NCBI RefSeq assembly: GCF_003696305.1
Contig: NZ_RFFK01000001.1
Coordinates: forward strand, 124,001-188,000
Reading direction: 5' to 3'
DNA length: 64,000 nt
Origin: Pseudomonas sp. AOB-7
GTDB lineage: Bacteria; Pseudomonadota; Gammaproteobacteria; Pseudomonadales; Pseudomonadaceae
Shown piece after piece: positions 20,632 through 28,965 of the stretch. Made by a program: the position numbers and the translations under genes. How positions within the stretch are numbered: position 1 is the first letter of the stretch; every line of letters starts with the position of its first letter. Under the pieces are notes generated by a model, which did not search any database, had not been told where the DNA came from, and was given only the letters and a program-made list of their open reading frames with translations.

Positions 20632-22458
20632 ATGAGCCAAGCCGATCTGATTTCGCCCTTCCGCTTCCTGGCCCACCTGCCGCAGCACCTGCCGCGCGTG
20701 CCGCGCATGCTGCGCGGCCTGTACTACGCCGGCATCCGCAACCGCGAGAAGAAGCTGTCGCTGGCCTGGGCGCTGCAGCGCGCCGCGCAGCTGCATCCCG
20801 AGCGTCCGGCGCTGCTGGACGAGCAACGCCGGCTCAGCTACCGCGCCTTCAATGCTTGGGCCAACCGCCTGGCTTGGGCGTTCAAGGCCGAAGGCGTCGG
20901 CCATGGCGACGTGGTGGCGGTGATGCTGGAGAACCGCCTGGAGCTGCTGGCGATCCTCGCCGCCCTGAGCAAACTCGGCGCCGTGGGCGCGCTGATCAAC
21001 ACCACCCAGCGCGGCAAGGTACTGGCGCACAGCTTCAACCTGGTCAAACCCGGCTTTCTGGTGATCGGCGACGAACTGCTCGGCGCCTTCGAGGAAATCG
21101 CCGCACAACTGCACAATCAGCAGGCCAAACGCTATTGGATCGCTGACCAGGACTGCCTGCGCGATCCCGGCCAGGCGCCAGATGGCTGGCTCAACCTGAT
21201 GCAACTGGCCGCCGGCCAGGCCCAGGACAACCCGCCGGACAGCCAGCGCGTACGCATGAAGGATGCCTGCTTTCTGATCTACACCTCCGGCACCACCGGC
21301 CTGCCCAAGGCCTCGATCATGAGCCACGGCAAGTGGATCAAGGCCTATGGCGGCTTCGGCCATTCCGGCCTGACCCTGAACGAGCACGACGTGCTCTACC
21401 TCACCCTGCCCTGCTACCACAACAACGCCGTCACCGTATGCTGGAGCGCGGCCCTGGCCGGCGGTGCGGCCATCGCCCTGCGCCGCAAGTTCTCCGCCAG
21501 CGCCTTCTGGAGCGACGTGGCGCGTTACCAGGCCACCTGCTTCGGTTACATCGGTGAACTGTGCCGCTACCTGCTCAACCAGCCGGAAACCGATAGCGAA
21601 AGGAACAACAGCCTGCGCTGCATGATCGGCAACGGCCTGCGCCCCTCGATCTGGGCCGAGTTCAAGCAGCGCTTCGGCGTCGAGCAGATCACCGAGTTCT
21701 ATGCCTCCAGCGAAGGCAATATCGGCTTCACCAACGTCTTCAACTTCGACAATACCGTCGGCTATACCCCGGCCACCTACGCCATCGTCCGTTACGACCT
21801 GGAAAACGACCGCCCCGTGCGCGGCAAGAAGGGCTTTCTGCAAAAGGCCGACAAGGGCGAAGCCGGCCTGCTGATCAGCGAAATCAGCGCCAAGTGGCCG
21901 TTCGACGGCTACACCGATCCGGCCAAGAGCGAGGCGGCGATTCTGCGCGACGTGTTCAAGAAGGGCGACGCCTGGTTCAACACCGGCGACCTGATGCGCG
22001 ACATAGGCTGCAAGCACGCGCAGTTCGTCGACCGCCTCGGCGATACCTTCCGCTGGAAGGGCGAGAACGTCTCCACCACCGAGGTGGAAAACGTGCTCGG
22101 CGCCTTCCCCGGGGTGGAGGATGCGGTGGTCTACGGCGTGGAAATCACCGGCACCAATGGCCGCTGCGGCATGGCCGCGCTGCGCCTGGCGCCAGGCTTC
22201 GAGCTGGACGGCGCCGCGCTGGCCGCGCACCTGGATCGCGAACTGCCGGCCTACGCCGCGCCGCTGTTCGTGCGCCTGCTCGGTGAGGTGGAGACCACCG
22301 GCACCTTCAAGTACAAGAAGACCGACCTCAAGCAGGCCGGCTACGACCCGAGCCGGGTCGATGGGCCGCTCTACGTGCGCCTGCCCGGCACGGCGAGCTT
22401 CCAACCGCTGGATGACGAGCTGCATGCGGCCATCGCGCGCCAGGCTTACCGTTTCTGA
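20632..22458 (+). CDS. atuH: Long-chain acyl-CoA synthetase of the atu cluster
   Basis: A 608-residue AMP-forming acyl-CoA synthetase of the very-long-chain/FATP-like branch. The AMP motif YTSGTTGLPKAS (about residues 221-232), TEFYASSEGN, NTGDLMRD and the hinge DRLGDTFRWKGENVSTTEVE are all present. Placement in the cluster suggests it activates citronellic or geranic acid to the CoA ester used by AtuD. Biochemical proof of substrate is lacking to my knowledge. It is the last gene on this strand here. Confidence 0.88.
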   Translation: MSQADLISPFRFLAHLPQHLPRVPRMLRGLYYAGIRNREKKLSLAWALQRAAQLHPERPALLDEQRRLSYRAFNAWANRLAWAFKAEGVGHGDVVAVMLENRLELLAILAALSKLGAVGALINTTQRGKVLAHSFNLVKPGFLVIGDELLGAFEEIAAQLHNQQAKRYWIADQDCLRDPGQAPDGWLNLMQLAAGQAQDNPPDSQRVRMKDACFLIYTSGTTGLPKASIMSHGKWIKAYGGFGHSGLTLNEHDVLYLTLPCYHNNAVTVCWSAALAGGAAIALRRKFSASAFWSDVARYQATCFGYIGELCRYLLNQPETDSERNNSLRCMIGNGLRPSIWAEFKQRFGVEQITEFYASSEGNIGFTNVFNFDNTVGYTPATYAIVRYDLENDRPVRGKKGFLQKADKGEAGLLISEISAKWPFDGYTDPAKSEAAILRDVFKKGDAWFNTGDLMRDIGCKHAQFVDRLGDTFRWKGENVSTTEVENVLGAFPGVEDAVVYGVEITGTNGRCGMAALRLAPGFELDGAALAAHLDRELPAYAAPLFVRLLGEVETTGTFKYKKTDLKQAGYDPSRVDGPLYVRLPGTASFQPLDDELHAAIARQAYRF

Positions 22459-22510
22459 ACGTTCGAACGCCTGGCAAGCGCTAGGGAGGGTGCGCCGCGC
22501 ACCGGCCGCA

Positions 22511-23008
22511 CTACTGCTTGAACTCGAACTGCAACTCGGCGCCTTCGATGGACTCCCAGTAGTCGTCCACCCGCTCGTTGCTGATCAGCCGACCGCTGAG
22601 CTGGAAGGGGCTGACAGTCTCGGGTTTGTCGCCGAACAGGGGCGGCAGCAATGGCGAGAGCTCCTCGCGGGTTTCGCTCTCCAGCGCTTGCTCGAACAGC
22701 TCCTGCGGCACGCTCAGATCCAGCGCCGGTTTCGGCTCGGGTTCGGGCTTGAGCTGCGGCGCGGCGGCCGGCTTGGGCTTGGCAGCGGCCTGAGGTTTGC
22801 CAGGCGCGGCTGGTTTGACTTCGGCGGCTTCGGCCGGCGACGCCGGCTCGACGGGCTTAGGCTTGGCAACCTCGGCTGCAGGCGCCTCAACCGGCGCGGC
22901 AAGCGGCGCCGGAACAGGCTCGGGCTGCTGCGCCACAGGCTCCGCCGTACGCTCGCAGGCGCTCAGCCAAGCCAGGCACAGCAGCAACGGAAGGGACTTA
23001 CGCATCAT
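22511..23008 (-). CDS. Pro/Ala/Lys-rich putative lipoprotein
   Basis: A 165-residue protein starting MMRKSLPLLLCLAWLSAC, a lipoprotein-type signal peptide with Cys about 18. About 75 residues of low-complexity Pro, Ala, Lys and Glu follow, then a short C-terminal folded region (DDYWESIEGAELQFEFKQ). It could span the periplasm like a tether. I recognise no domain. It lies 3' of the anti-sigma gene on the same strand, 90 bases away, at the place PA2894 occupies beside the P. aeruginosa sbrIR genes. Confidence 0.7.
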   Translation of the reverse strand: MMRKSLPLLLCLAWLSACERTAEPVAQQPEPVPAPLAAPVEAPAAEVAKPKPVEPASPAEAAEVKPAAPGKPQAAAKPKPAAAPQLKPEPEPKPALDLSVPQELFEQALESETREELSPLLPPLFGDKPETVSPFQLSGRLISNERVDDYWESIEGAELQFEFKQ

Positions 23009-23098
23009 GGGACAAGGGTAACTCGGTCGACGATGCGCTCATGCTCCCCTGCCCGTGCCTGGCTGGCAAGCCGGCTTACACGACTTTTACCTCGCCCT

Positions 23099-23782
23099 TC
23101 ATTCCTGAAGCGGCTCGGCAGCCAGATGGCTCAGCTCGGCTTCGATATCCAGTTGCGGATAATCGGCCTGCAACTGCTCCAGCAAACGCTTTGCCTCGGC
23201 CTGCTTGCCCGTACGCCGCAGCTCCAGCAGACGCAGCAAGGCCTCGCGCGGCTCGCTCTGGCTCACCAACTCGGCCATGGGCGCTATGGCCGCGGTGCTG
23301 GCCATCGGCGCGTCGGCCATCGCGGCAGGTGGCGCCGAGCGTGCCATGACCTCGGCCTTCATCCGTTCCTCAGGAGCGGCCATGCGCGCCACCGACTCGC
23401 CCTCGGCAGCACGCTTGGCCGCCATCGGCGCGGAGGCTGGCGCAGCTGGGCTCATGGCCACGCTGGGCGGCACGGCATCGAATGCCTCCGGAGTCTGCTC
23501 CAGGGTGCGCCAGGTCAGGCTGACGCCGATGCCGACGCAGGCCAGCCCGGCTACCGCCACCGACCAGCGCTGCCGGCCACTGCCGAACAGCCAGTGATGC
23601 AGGCGCTGCGCCCAGCCAGTGCTGGCCGCGGCCGTATCGGGCTGGCGCGCTTCGCGCGCGGCCGCGCTTGCCGCCGCCAGGATGCGTGCGTCCAGCTCGG
23701 CCGAGGGTTCGCCTTCGCCATGGGCACGAAAATGCGCCAGCAGCGCCTGTTCGTGGTCCAGTGTTTCGCGATCGTGGGTCAT
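23099..23782 (-). CDS. Anti-sigma factor (SbrR-like)
   Basis: A 227-residue protein with a cytosolic N-terminal ~70 residues, one membrane span (WSVAVAGLACVGIGVSLTW, about residues 73-91) and a periplasmic C-terminal part rich in Ala, Met and Pro. It ends in a helical region (EPREALLRLLELRRTGKQAEAKRLLEQL). This layout fits a transmembrane anti-sigma factor. Its ATG overlaps the sigma gene stop by four bases, the usual coupling of such pairs. Neighbourhood matches sbrR, which controls swarming in P. aeruginosa. The residue-level match to SbrR could not be checked here. Confidence 0.72.
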   Translation of the reverse strand: MTHDRETLDHEQALLAHFRAHGEGEPSAELDARILAAASAAAREARQPDTAAASTGWAQRLHHWLFGSGRQRWSVAVAGLACVGIGVSLTWRTLEQTPEAFDAVPPSVAMSPAAPASAPMAAKRAAEGESVARMAAPEERMKAEVMARSAPPAAMADAPMASTAAIAPMAELVSQSEPREALLRLLELRRTGKQAEAKRLLEQLQADYPQLDIEAELSHLAAEPLQE

Positions 23783-24351
23783 GCGGACAACTCCTCGGTG
23801 GCCAGCAGCCGGCGCAGTTTCTGCAGGGCATAACGCAGACGGCTCTTGACCGTCTCGGCCGGCGTGCGGGTCAACTCGGCAATCTCGTTCAGTTCCAGGT
23901 CGCCATGGGCGCGCAGCAGGAACACCTCGCGCTGGTCGGCCGGCAGGTCCGCCAGCGCGGCCTGTAGGCGCTGGCTGTCGCGGCTCAGGCCGAGCTGCTG
24001 CTCCGGGCCCGGCTGCGGGTCCGCCTGGGCGTGCTGGCCTTCATCGTACGCGTCGTGGCCGGCCTGGTGCCTGCCAGTCTTGCGCCAGTGGTCGATCAGC
24101 CGGTTGCGGGCGATCTGGTACAGCCAGGTCTTGAACAGCACCGCCTCGCGCTGTTCGCTCTGGCTGCGCACCAGGCTCATCCAGGTTTCCTGGAATACTT
24201 CCTCGGCCAGGGCGTGATCGCCGCACAGGCCGAGCAGAAAGCGGAACAGACCCATCCGATGGCGCTGGTACAGCGCATTGAAGGCCGCGGCGTCGCCGCG
24301 GCGGTAACGCCGCAACAGGGCGGCGTCGTCATCCGTGAGGGGTGCGTTCAC
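23779..24351 (-). CDS. ECF sigma factor (SbrI-like)
   Basis: A 190-residue sigma-70 family factor with regions 2 and 4 only. Region 2: FNALYQRHRMGLFRFLLGLCGDHALAEEVFQETW... and WLYQIARNRLIDHWRK. Region 4: LPADQREVFLLRAHGDLELNEIAELTRTPAETVKSRLRYALQKLR. It starts with GTG at 24351, overlapping the VWA gene stop by four bases, and is itself overlapped by the anti-sigma gene. Location next to the atu cluster corresponds to PA2896 (sbrI). It probably activates its own operon once released; no consensus promoter was recognised. Confidence 0.85.
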   Translation of the reverse strand: MNAPLTDDDAALLRRYRRGDAAAFNALYQRHRMGLFRFLLGLCGDHALAEEVFQETWMSLVRSQSEQREAVLFKTWLYQIARNRLIDHWRKTGRHQAGHDAYDEGQHAQADPQPGPEQQLGLSRDSQRLQAALADLPADQREVFLLRAHGDLELNEIAELTRTPAETVKSRLRYALQKLRRLLATEELSA

Positions 24352-26060
24352 TGCTGAACTCGTACTGGAGTGGAGCCGGAAGTTTGCAGGCTCTGGGCGA
24401 TTTCGGCCAGCTGGATGAACTCGCCGCGCAGGCCGAAGCGATCCTCGCCCTTGCCCGAGCGGGCCAGCGCGATGCTCTGCGCCAGATCGAAGTCGCCGGT
24501 GTAACGGCCGTCCTTGAGCTGCTGGGCGAAGGCGGCCACGGCCGCGGCGAAACGCAGATCCTCGCTGGCGGCCGCAACCGGTTTCGCCTCGTCACGCGCA
24601 ATGGGTCGTTCCAGCAGGCGACTGCTCGCTTCCCCCGGCGCCTTGTAGCGAATCCGCAGCCAGGCCAGCTCGCCGCTCTTTCCAGCCGGTTGAATGCTGC
24701 TCTGATAGCGCAATGGCTCCAGCCAGCCCTTGCCACCAGCCGGCACGATCTCGTACAGCGCGGTGACCGTATGCCCTGCGCCGATCTCGCCGGCATCGAC
24801 CTTGTCGTTGCTGAAATCCTCGCGTTTGAGCGCACGGTTCTCGTAGCCCAGCAGGCGGTATTCGCTGACCTCGGCCGGGTTGAATTCCAGCTGCAGCTTG
24901 ACGTCGCTGGCCACCGTGGCGAGGGTCGAGCCGAGCTGGTCGACCAGCACCTTGCGCGCCTCGCGCAGGTTGTCGATATAGGCGTAGTTGCCGTTGCCGG
25001 CGTCGGCCAGCTGCTCCATCAGGCGCTCGTTGTAGTTGTCCACGCCAAAGCCCAGGGTGGTCAGCGACACGCCGCTCTTGCGCTTTTCGGCGGCCAGTTG
25101 CTTGAGGCTGTCGAAGTCGCTGATGCCGACGTTGAAGTCGCCGTCGGTGGCCAGCAGGATGCGGTTGATGCCGCCGTCGATCAGGTGCTTGCTCGCCTGC
25201 CGATAGGCCAGTTGAATGCCCGACTCGCCGGCGGTGGAGCCGCCCGCGGTCATCTGGTCGATGGCCGTGCGAATGGCCGCCTTGTCGCCGCCGGACGTGG
25301 AGTCCAGCACCACCTGACTGGCGCCGGCATAGGTGACCAGCGACACGCGGTCCTGCGGGCGCAACTGGTCGACCAGCAGCTTGAGCGTACCCTGCACCAG
25401 CGGCAGGCCTTCGCGGCGGTGCATCGAGCCGGAGACATCGACCAGAAACACCAGGTTGGCCGGCGGCAGCTCATCCAAGCTGCGGTCCGACGCCTTGATG
25501 GCGATACGCAGCAGGCGCGTGTCGGGATTCCAGGGCGTGACCGCCAGTTCGGTGCTGACGCCAAAAGGCGCGTCGCCCTGCGGCAACGGGTAGGCGTAGG
25601 GGAAGTAGTTGACCAGCTCTTCCAGACGCACCGCATCCTTCGGCGGCAGTTGCCCGCCATTGAGGAAACGCCGCACGTTGGCGTAGCTGCCGGTGTCCAC
25701 GTCGATGCTGAAGGTCGACACCGGCGTCTCCGCCACGGCGAATACCGGGTTGTCCGCGTAGGTCTGGTACTGCTCGCGCGCCACGTCGCGGTAGCCCGGC
25801 GGCAAGGTATCGAGCATGGGGCTGGGGACAGGGGCGACATGGTTGGGCAGTAGGCTCTCGCGCTTGCGCGTCAGCTCGGCACGTGCCTCGGCGGCGACTG
25901 GCGCCGCCAGGCTGTCGTGCAGCGCGGCGGCCGGCGCGGCGGGCTTGCCCTGCGCCTCGGCTTCGGGGCCCGAGACGCTGCAGGCGGCCAGGGCGAGCAA
26001 CACACCGGCGGCGAAACCGGCGGCGAGCGGACGAACGAGCAGTACGGAATAAGCGGACAT
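24348..26060 (-). CDS. VWA-domain lipoprotein (YfbK-like)
   Basis: A 570-residue protein with a lipobox (LALAAC near residue 27), so probably anchored in an envelope membrane. An N-terminal von Willebrand-associated region is followed by a VWA domain. The metal-ion-dependent adhesion motif DVSGSM begins the domain near residue 209, followed by TYAG and ATDGDFNVG. A C-terminal beta-rich region resembles DUF3520. It resembles E. coli YfbK. The start at 26060 is chosen for GGAG seven bases upstream. It is the first gene of a coupled VWA-sigma-anti-sigma unit, which hints that it serves or senses the same envelope signal. Confidence 0.85.
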   Translation of the reverse strand: MSAYSVLLVRPLAAGFAAGVLLALAACSVSGPEAEAQGKPAAPAAALHDSLAAPVAAEARAELTRKRESLLPNHVAPVPSPMLDTLPPGYRDVAREQYQTYADNPVFAVAETPVSTFSIDVDTGSYANVRRFLNGGQLPPKDAVRLEELVNYFPYAYPLPQGDAPFGVSTELAVTPWNPDTRLLRIAIKASDRSLDELPPANLVFLVDVSGSMHRREGLPLVQGTLKLLVDQLRPQDRVSLVTYAGASQVVLDSTSGGDKAAIRTAIDQMTAGGSTAGESGIQLAYRQASKHLIDGGINRILLATDGDFNVGISDFDSLKQLAAEKRKSGVSLTTLGFGVDNYNERLMEQLADAGNGNYAYIDNLREARKVLVDQLGSTLATVASDVKLQLEFNPAEVSEYRLLGYENRALKREDFSNDKVDAGEIGAGHTVTALYEIVPAGGKGWLEPLRYQSSIQPAGKSGELAWLRIRYKAPGEASSRLLERPIARDEAKPVAAASEDLRFAAAVAAFAQQLKDGRYTGDFDLAQSIALARSGKGEDRFGLRGEFIQLAEIAQSLQTSGSTPVRVQQ

Positions 26061-26126
26061 GGTGCAGCTCCTGAGCAATGGCATGGAACCTTCGCTCAGG
26101 TAGACGCAGCCCCTGCCCGATTCGGG

Positions 26127-27596
26127 TTAAACCGCTATGCCGCCCGCCCGCTCCAGCGACAAGCCGCCGCTCACCTCCTGGCACAGCTGGCTGGCCAGCA
26201 TGCCCAGGGTCATCAGCGCGCGCTCGGCCTCGCGGTTCCACGGGATGCCGCAGTTCAGCCGCACGCAATGGTTGAACTGCTCGGTGTTGCTGAAGATCAG
26301 CCCGGGGGCTATGGAGATGCCCTGCTGCAGCGCGCGCACGTGCAGGTCCTTGGTATTGACCCGCACCGGCAGGCTGACCCAGAGGATGAAGCCGCCCTTG
26401 GGCCGGGTCATCTGCGTACCGTCGGGGAAATACTGCTGCACCGCCAGCTGGAAGGCGCTGAGGTTCTTTCGGTACTCCTGGCGGATGAAACGCAGGTGGC
26501 GGTCGTAACCGCCGTTTTCCAGGTAGGCGGCCACCGCCATCTGCGTCACGCTGCACGCCGAGTGGGTGGTGAAGGTCTGCAGGCGCTGGATCTCGTCCTG
26601 GTACTTGCCGGCGACTATCCAGCCGATGCGCACGCCGGGCGACAGGGTCTTGGAGAAGCTCGAGCAGTAGATCACCCGGCTGTCGCGATCGTGCGACTTG
26701 AGCGCCTTGGTCGGCCCTTGCTCGAACATCAGCTCGCCGTAGATATCGTCCTCGATGATCTGGATGTCGTAGTCGCCGGCCAGGCGCAGCAACTGACGCT
26801 GGCGTTCCTCGGGAACGGTGCCGCCGAGCGGGTTGGACAGCCGCGCGGTGAGCACCAGCGCCTTGATCGGCCACTGGTTGGCCGCCAGCTGCAAGGCCTC
26901 CAGGCTGATGCCGGTGGTCGGGTCACTGGGAATCTCGATCACCTTGAGGCCGAGCAGGTCGGCCAGCTGCAGCAGGCCGTAGTAGGTCGGCGACTCGGCG
27001 GCGATCAGGTCGCCCGGCTGGGTCAGCACGCGCAGGCTCATCTGCAGGGCGTCGACGCAGCCATGGGTGATCACCACCTCGGACGGGTCGACCACCACCC
27101 CGGCGTCGCGCATGCGGATCGCCACCTGCCGGCGCAGCGGCTCGAAGCCGGGGCTGAACATGTAGCTGAAGGCGCGCGGGCTGTGGAAACGGGTGACCTT
27201 GGCCAGTTGCTGGTGCAGCGCGCGCACCGGCAGGTAGTCGACGTGCGGCACCGCGGCGCCCAGCGGGAACACCCCCTCGCGGCGCGACTCGGTCAGCACC
27301 TGGTTGATGATGCTGCTGCGGGTGACCAGGCCGGGGCGTTCGACCCGTGCAATATCCGGGGTCGGCGCGGTCAGCGCCGGTGTCTGGTGCACGTAGAAGC
27401 CGGACTGCGGCCGCGCGCGGATCAGCCCCTGGTCTTCCAGATTGGCGTAGGCCTGCAGCACGGTGGCATGGCTGACGTTGAGCTGCGCGCTCATCTTGCG
27501 CACCGAGGGTACCCGCTCGCCCGGCTGGTAGACGCCCCGACGAATGTCCTCGGCCAACTGCTGGGCGATGCGCTGGTAGAGCAACAGATTGGTCAT
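26127..27596 (-). CDS. MocR-type GntR regulator with aminotransferase-like domain
   Basis: A 489-residue regulator: an N-terminal GntR winged helix (QLAEDIRRGVYQPGERVPSVRKMSAQLNVSHATV, residues ~10-45), then a fold type I aminotransferase-like domain. The PLP-binding Lys is in YCSSFSKTLSPGVRIGW. MocR proteins sense amino compounds through PLP and usually control adjacent metabolic genes. The start at 27596 has AAGGAG seven bases upstream. It matches PA2897 by position. Two dyad sequences lie in its upstream region and may be its operators. Ligand unknown. Confidence 0.88.
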   Translation of the reverse strand: MTNLLLYQRIAQQLAEDIRRGVYQPGERVPSVRKMSAQLNVSHATVLQAYANLEDQGLIRARPQSGFYVHQTPALTAPTPDIARVERPGLVTRSSIINQVLTESRREGVFPLGAAVPHVDYLPVRALHQQLAKVTRFHSPRAFSYMFSPGFEPLRRQVAIRMRDAGVVVDPSEVVITHGCVDALQMSLRVLTQPGDLIAAESPTYYGLLQLADLLGLKVIEIPSDPTTGISLEALQLAANQWPIKALVLTARLSNPLGGTVPEERQRQLLRLAGDYDIQIIEDDIYGELMFEQGPTKALKSHDRDSRVIYCSSFSKTLSPGVRIGWIVAGKYQDEIQRLQTFTTHSACSVTQMAVAAYLENGGYDRHLRFIRQEYRKNLSAFQLAVQQYFPDGTQMTRPKGGFILWVSLPVRVNTKDLHVRALQQGISIAPGLIFSNTEQFNHCVRLNCGIPWNREAERALMTLGMLASQLCQEVSGGLSLERAGGIAV

Positions 27597-27656
27597 GGCC
27601 GTCTCCTTCGGGTCGCTGAACCATAACAGTAGCCGATTTACCCGAAAGTGTACTGG

Positions 27657-27706
27657 CACAGTTCAGAACAGTGTCGGCCATACAGTATCCGTACGGCAGC
27701 TGTATG
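27657..27706. promoter_or_regulatory. Dyad-symmetric candidate operators upstream of the MocR gene
   Basis: At 27679-27706 outer arms CATACAG and CTGTATG share one centre with an inner palindrome CCGTACGG (27689-27696). A second imperfect dyad, CACAGTTCAGAACAGTG, is at 27657-27673. Both lie 61-110 bases upstream of the MocR start, a normal place for autoregulation. Binding is inferred from symmetry only. Confidence 0.45.
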
Positions 27707-27750
27707 CCTTATGCCCAGGCGATTGCGGCCAGACAGGCGCAGAAACGAAA

Positions 27751-27771
27751 AACCCCGGCCAGGCCGGGGTT
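27751..27771 (-). terminator. Intrinsic terminator of the OmpA-like operon
   Basis: Arms AACCCCGGCC and GGCCGGGGTT with a one-base loop are followed on the minus strand by TTTTTCG, 20 bases after the OmpA-like stop. This is a textbook Rho-independent structure. Confidence 0.8.
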
Positions 27772-27790
27772 CGTGTGCAGCCGGGCGGAT

Positions 27791-28603
27791 CTAGCGTTCG
27801 GCGCCGAGCTGGCCGCGCTCGTCGGAGAAGACGATCTCTACCCGACGGTTCTGCGCCCGCCCGCGCGCCGAGGCATTCTCCGCCACCGGGAAGTCGACGC
27901 CGTAGCCGACCACCTGCAGGCGCTTGGCGTCGATGCCCAGGTCCACCAGCAGATCGGCCACGCTCTGCGCCCGCGCGCGCGACAGTTCGAGGTTCTCCTC
28001 GGCGCTGCCGGTGTTGTCGGTATAGCCCTCGATACGCACCCGCCGCTGCGGGTTGATCTGCAGGAACTGCACCAGCTTGAGCACGGTGCGGTTGGCCGCC
28101 GGCTGCAGTTCGGCGCGCCCGGCATCGAACAGCATGTCGCCCAGGGTCATCACCAGACCGCGCTCGGTCTCGCTGGCGGCGAGGCTGACCATCTGTTCCT
28201 CCAGCCAGCCGTTGTGCTGCTGCACGCTGAGCAGCTTGGCCTCGCGCAGGGTCAGCTGCAGGCGCTCACGCTCCAGCTCGAGCTTGGCCACGCGCTCCTG
28301 GTTGAGGGCGATCTCGCTGTGCTGACGGGCGATCTCGGCATAACGCTGGCTGAGGTAGGCATAGTGACGCACGTCCGCGCCGCTGCCCCAGTAGCTGGAC
28401 AGCCGCTCGGCCCGCGCCAGCGATTCGCCCGCGCGAATCACGTCCTTGGGCGCCGCACGCAGTACGTTGGGATCTTCCTTGACCGTCTGGAAGCTGGTGC
28501 GCGCCGCTTCCAGGGCCTGGTCGCTGGCCGGCTGCTGGGCCGCGCAACCGCCGAGCAAGGTGGCCGCCAGCAGCAGGGCGGCGATGGGCATCGAGCGGCT
28601 CAT
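27791..28603 (-). CDS. OmpA-family lipoprotein
   Basis: A 270-residue protein with signal peptide and lipobox (MSRSMPIAALLLAATLLGGC), an N-terminal helical region with a coiled-coil (residues ~80-140) containing DUF4398-like helices, and a C-terminal OmpA domain. The peptidoglycan-binding motif appears as GYTDNTGSAEENLELSRARAQSV followed by GRAQNRRVEIVF. It should tether the outer membrane to peptidoglycan. The start overlaps the upstream stop by one base (TGATG), so the two lipoproteins are translated together. Confidence 0.9.
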   Translation of the reverse strand: MSRSMPIAALLLAATLLGGCAAQQPASDQALEAARTSFQTVKEDPNVLRAAPKDVIRAGESLARAERLSSYWGSGADVRHYAYLSQRYAEIARQHSEIALNQERVAKLELERERLQLTLREAKLLSVQQHNGWLEEQMVSLAASETERGLVMTLGDMLFDAGRAELQPAANRTVLKLVQFLQINPQRRVRIEGYTDNTGSAEENLELSRARAQSVADLLVDLGIDAKRLQVVGYGVDFPVAENASARGRAQNRRVEIVFSDERGQLGAER

Positions 28604-28956
28604 CACATGGCCCCCAATTGCTGGCGCAGACGACCGATGCGCTGGTTCAGCTCGGCCAGTTGCTCGCGCCCCTTGCCATTGAGGTGCTCGGCCTCGGCCA
28701 GGCGGGCGTCCAGTTCGGCCTGCTCGGCCAGCAGCCGGGCCTGCTTGTGGCGACCGTCGTGCAGCGCGGCCTGGGCCTGGGCCAGCTTGTCTTCGGCCTG
28801 GCTCAACGGCGCCGATTGCTCGCGGGCCACGCCCAGGGCCTTGGCTTGGGCCAGCGCCTGTTCGGTCAGACGCAGTTGTTCGGTGGGCGCCGGATCGCTG
28901 GCGCAGGCCGTCAGGCCCAGCGCCAGCAGCAGCGCGCAAAGGGGTCGATTGATCAC
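28603..28956 (-). CDS. DUF4398-type lipoprotein
   Basis: A 117-residue lipoprotein (MINRPLCALLLALGLTAC) whose mature part is nearly all charged helix (EQLRLTEQALAQAKAL...EQLAELNQRIGRLRQQL), a likely coiled coil. It resembles the DUF4398 family, which is often encoded just before an OmpA-type partner, as here. Function unknown; a structural envelope role with its partner is the natural reading. Confidence 0.82.
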   Translation of the reverse strand: MINRPLCALLLALGLTACASDPAPTEQLRLTEQALAQAKALGVAREQSAPLSQAEDKLAQAQAALHDGRHKQARLLAEQAELDARLAEAEHLNGKGREQLAELNQRIGRLRQQLGAM

Positions 28957-28965
28957 GAGAGTTTC

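Noticed and set aside
22121-23833. 570-codon plus-strand frame across the end of atuH and the sbr-like genes
   Set aside because: It crosses several genes in the wrong frame or strand and has Arg/Ala/Leu-rich shadow composition.
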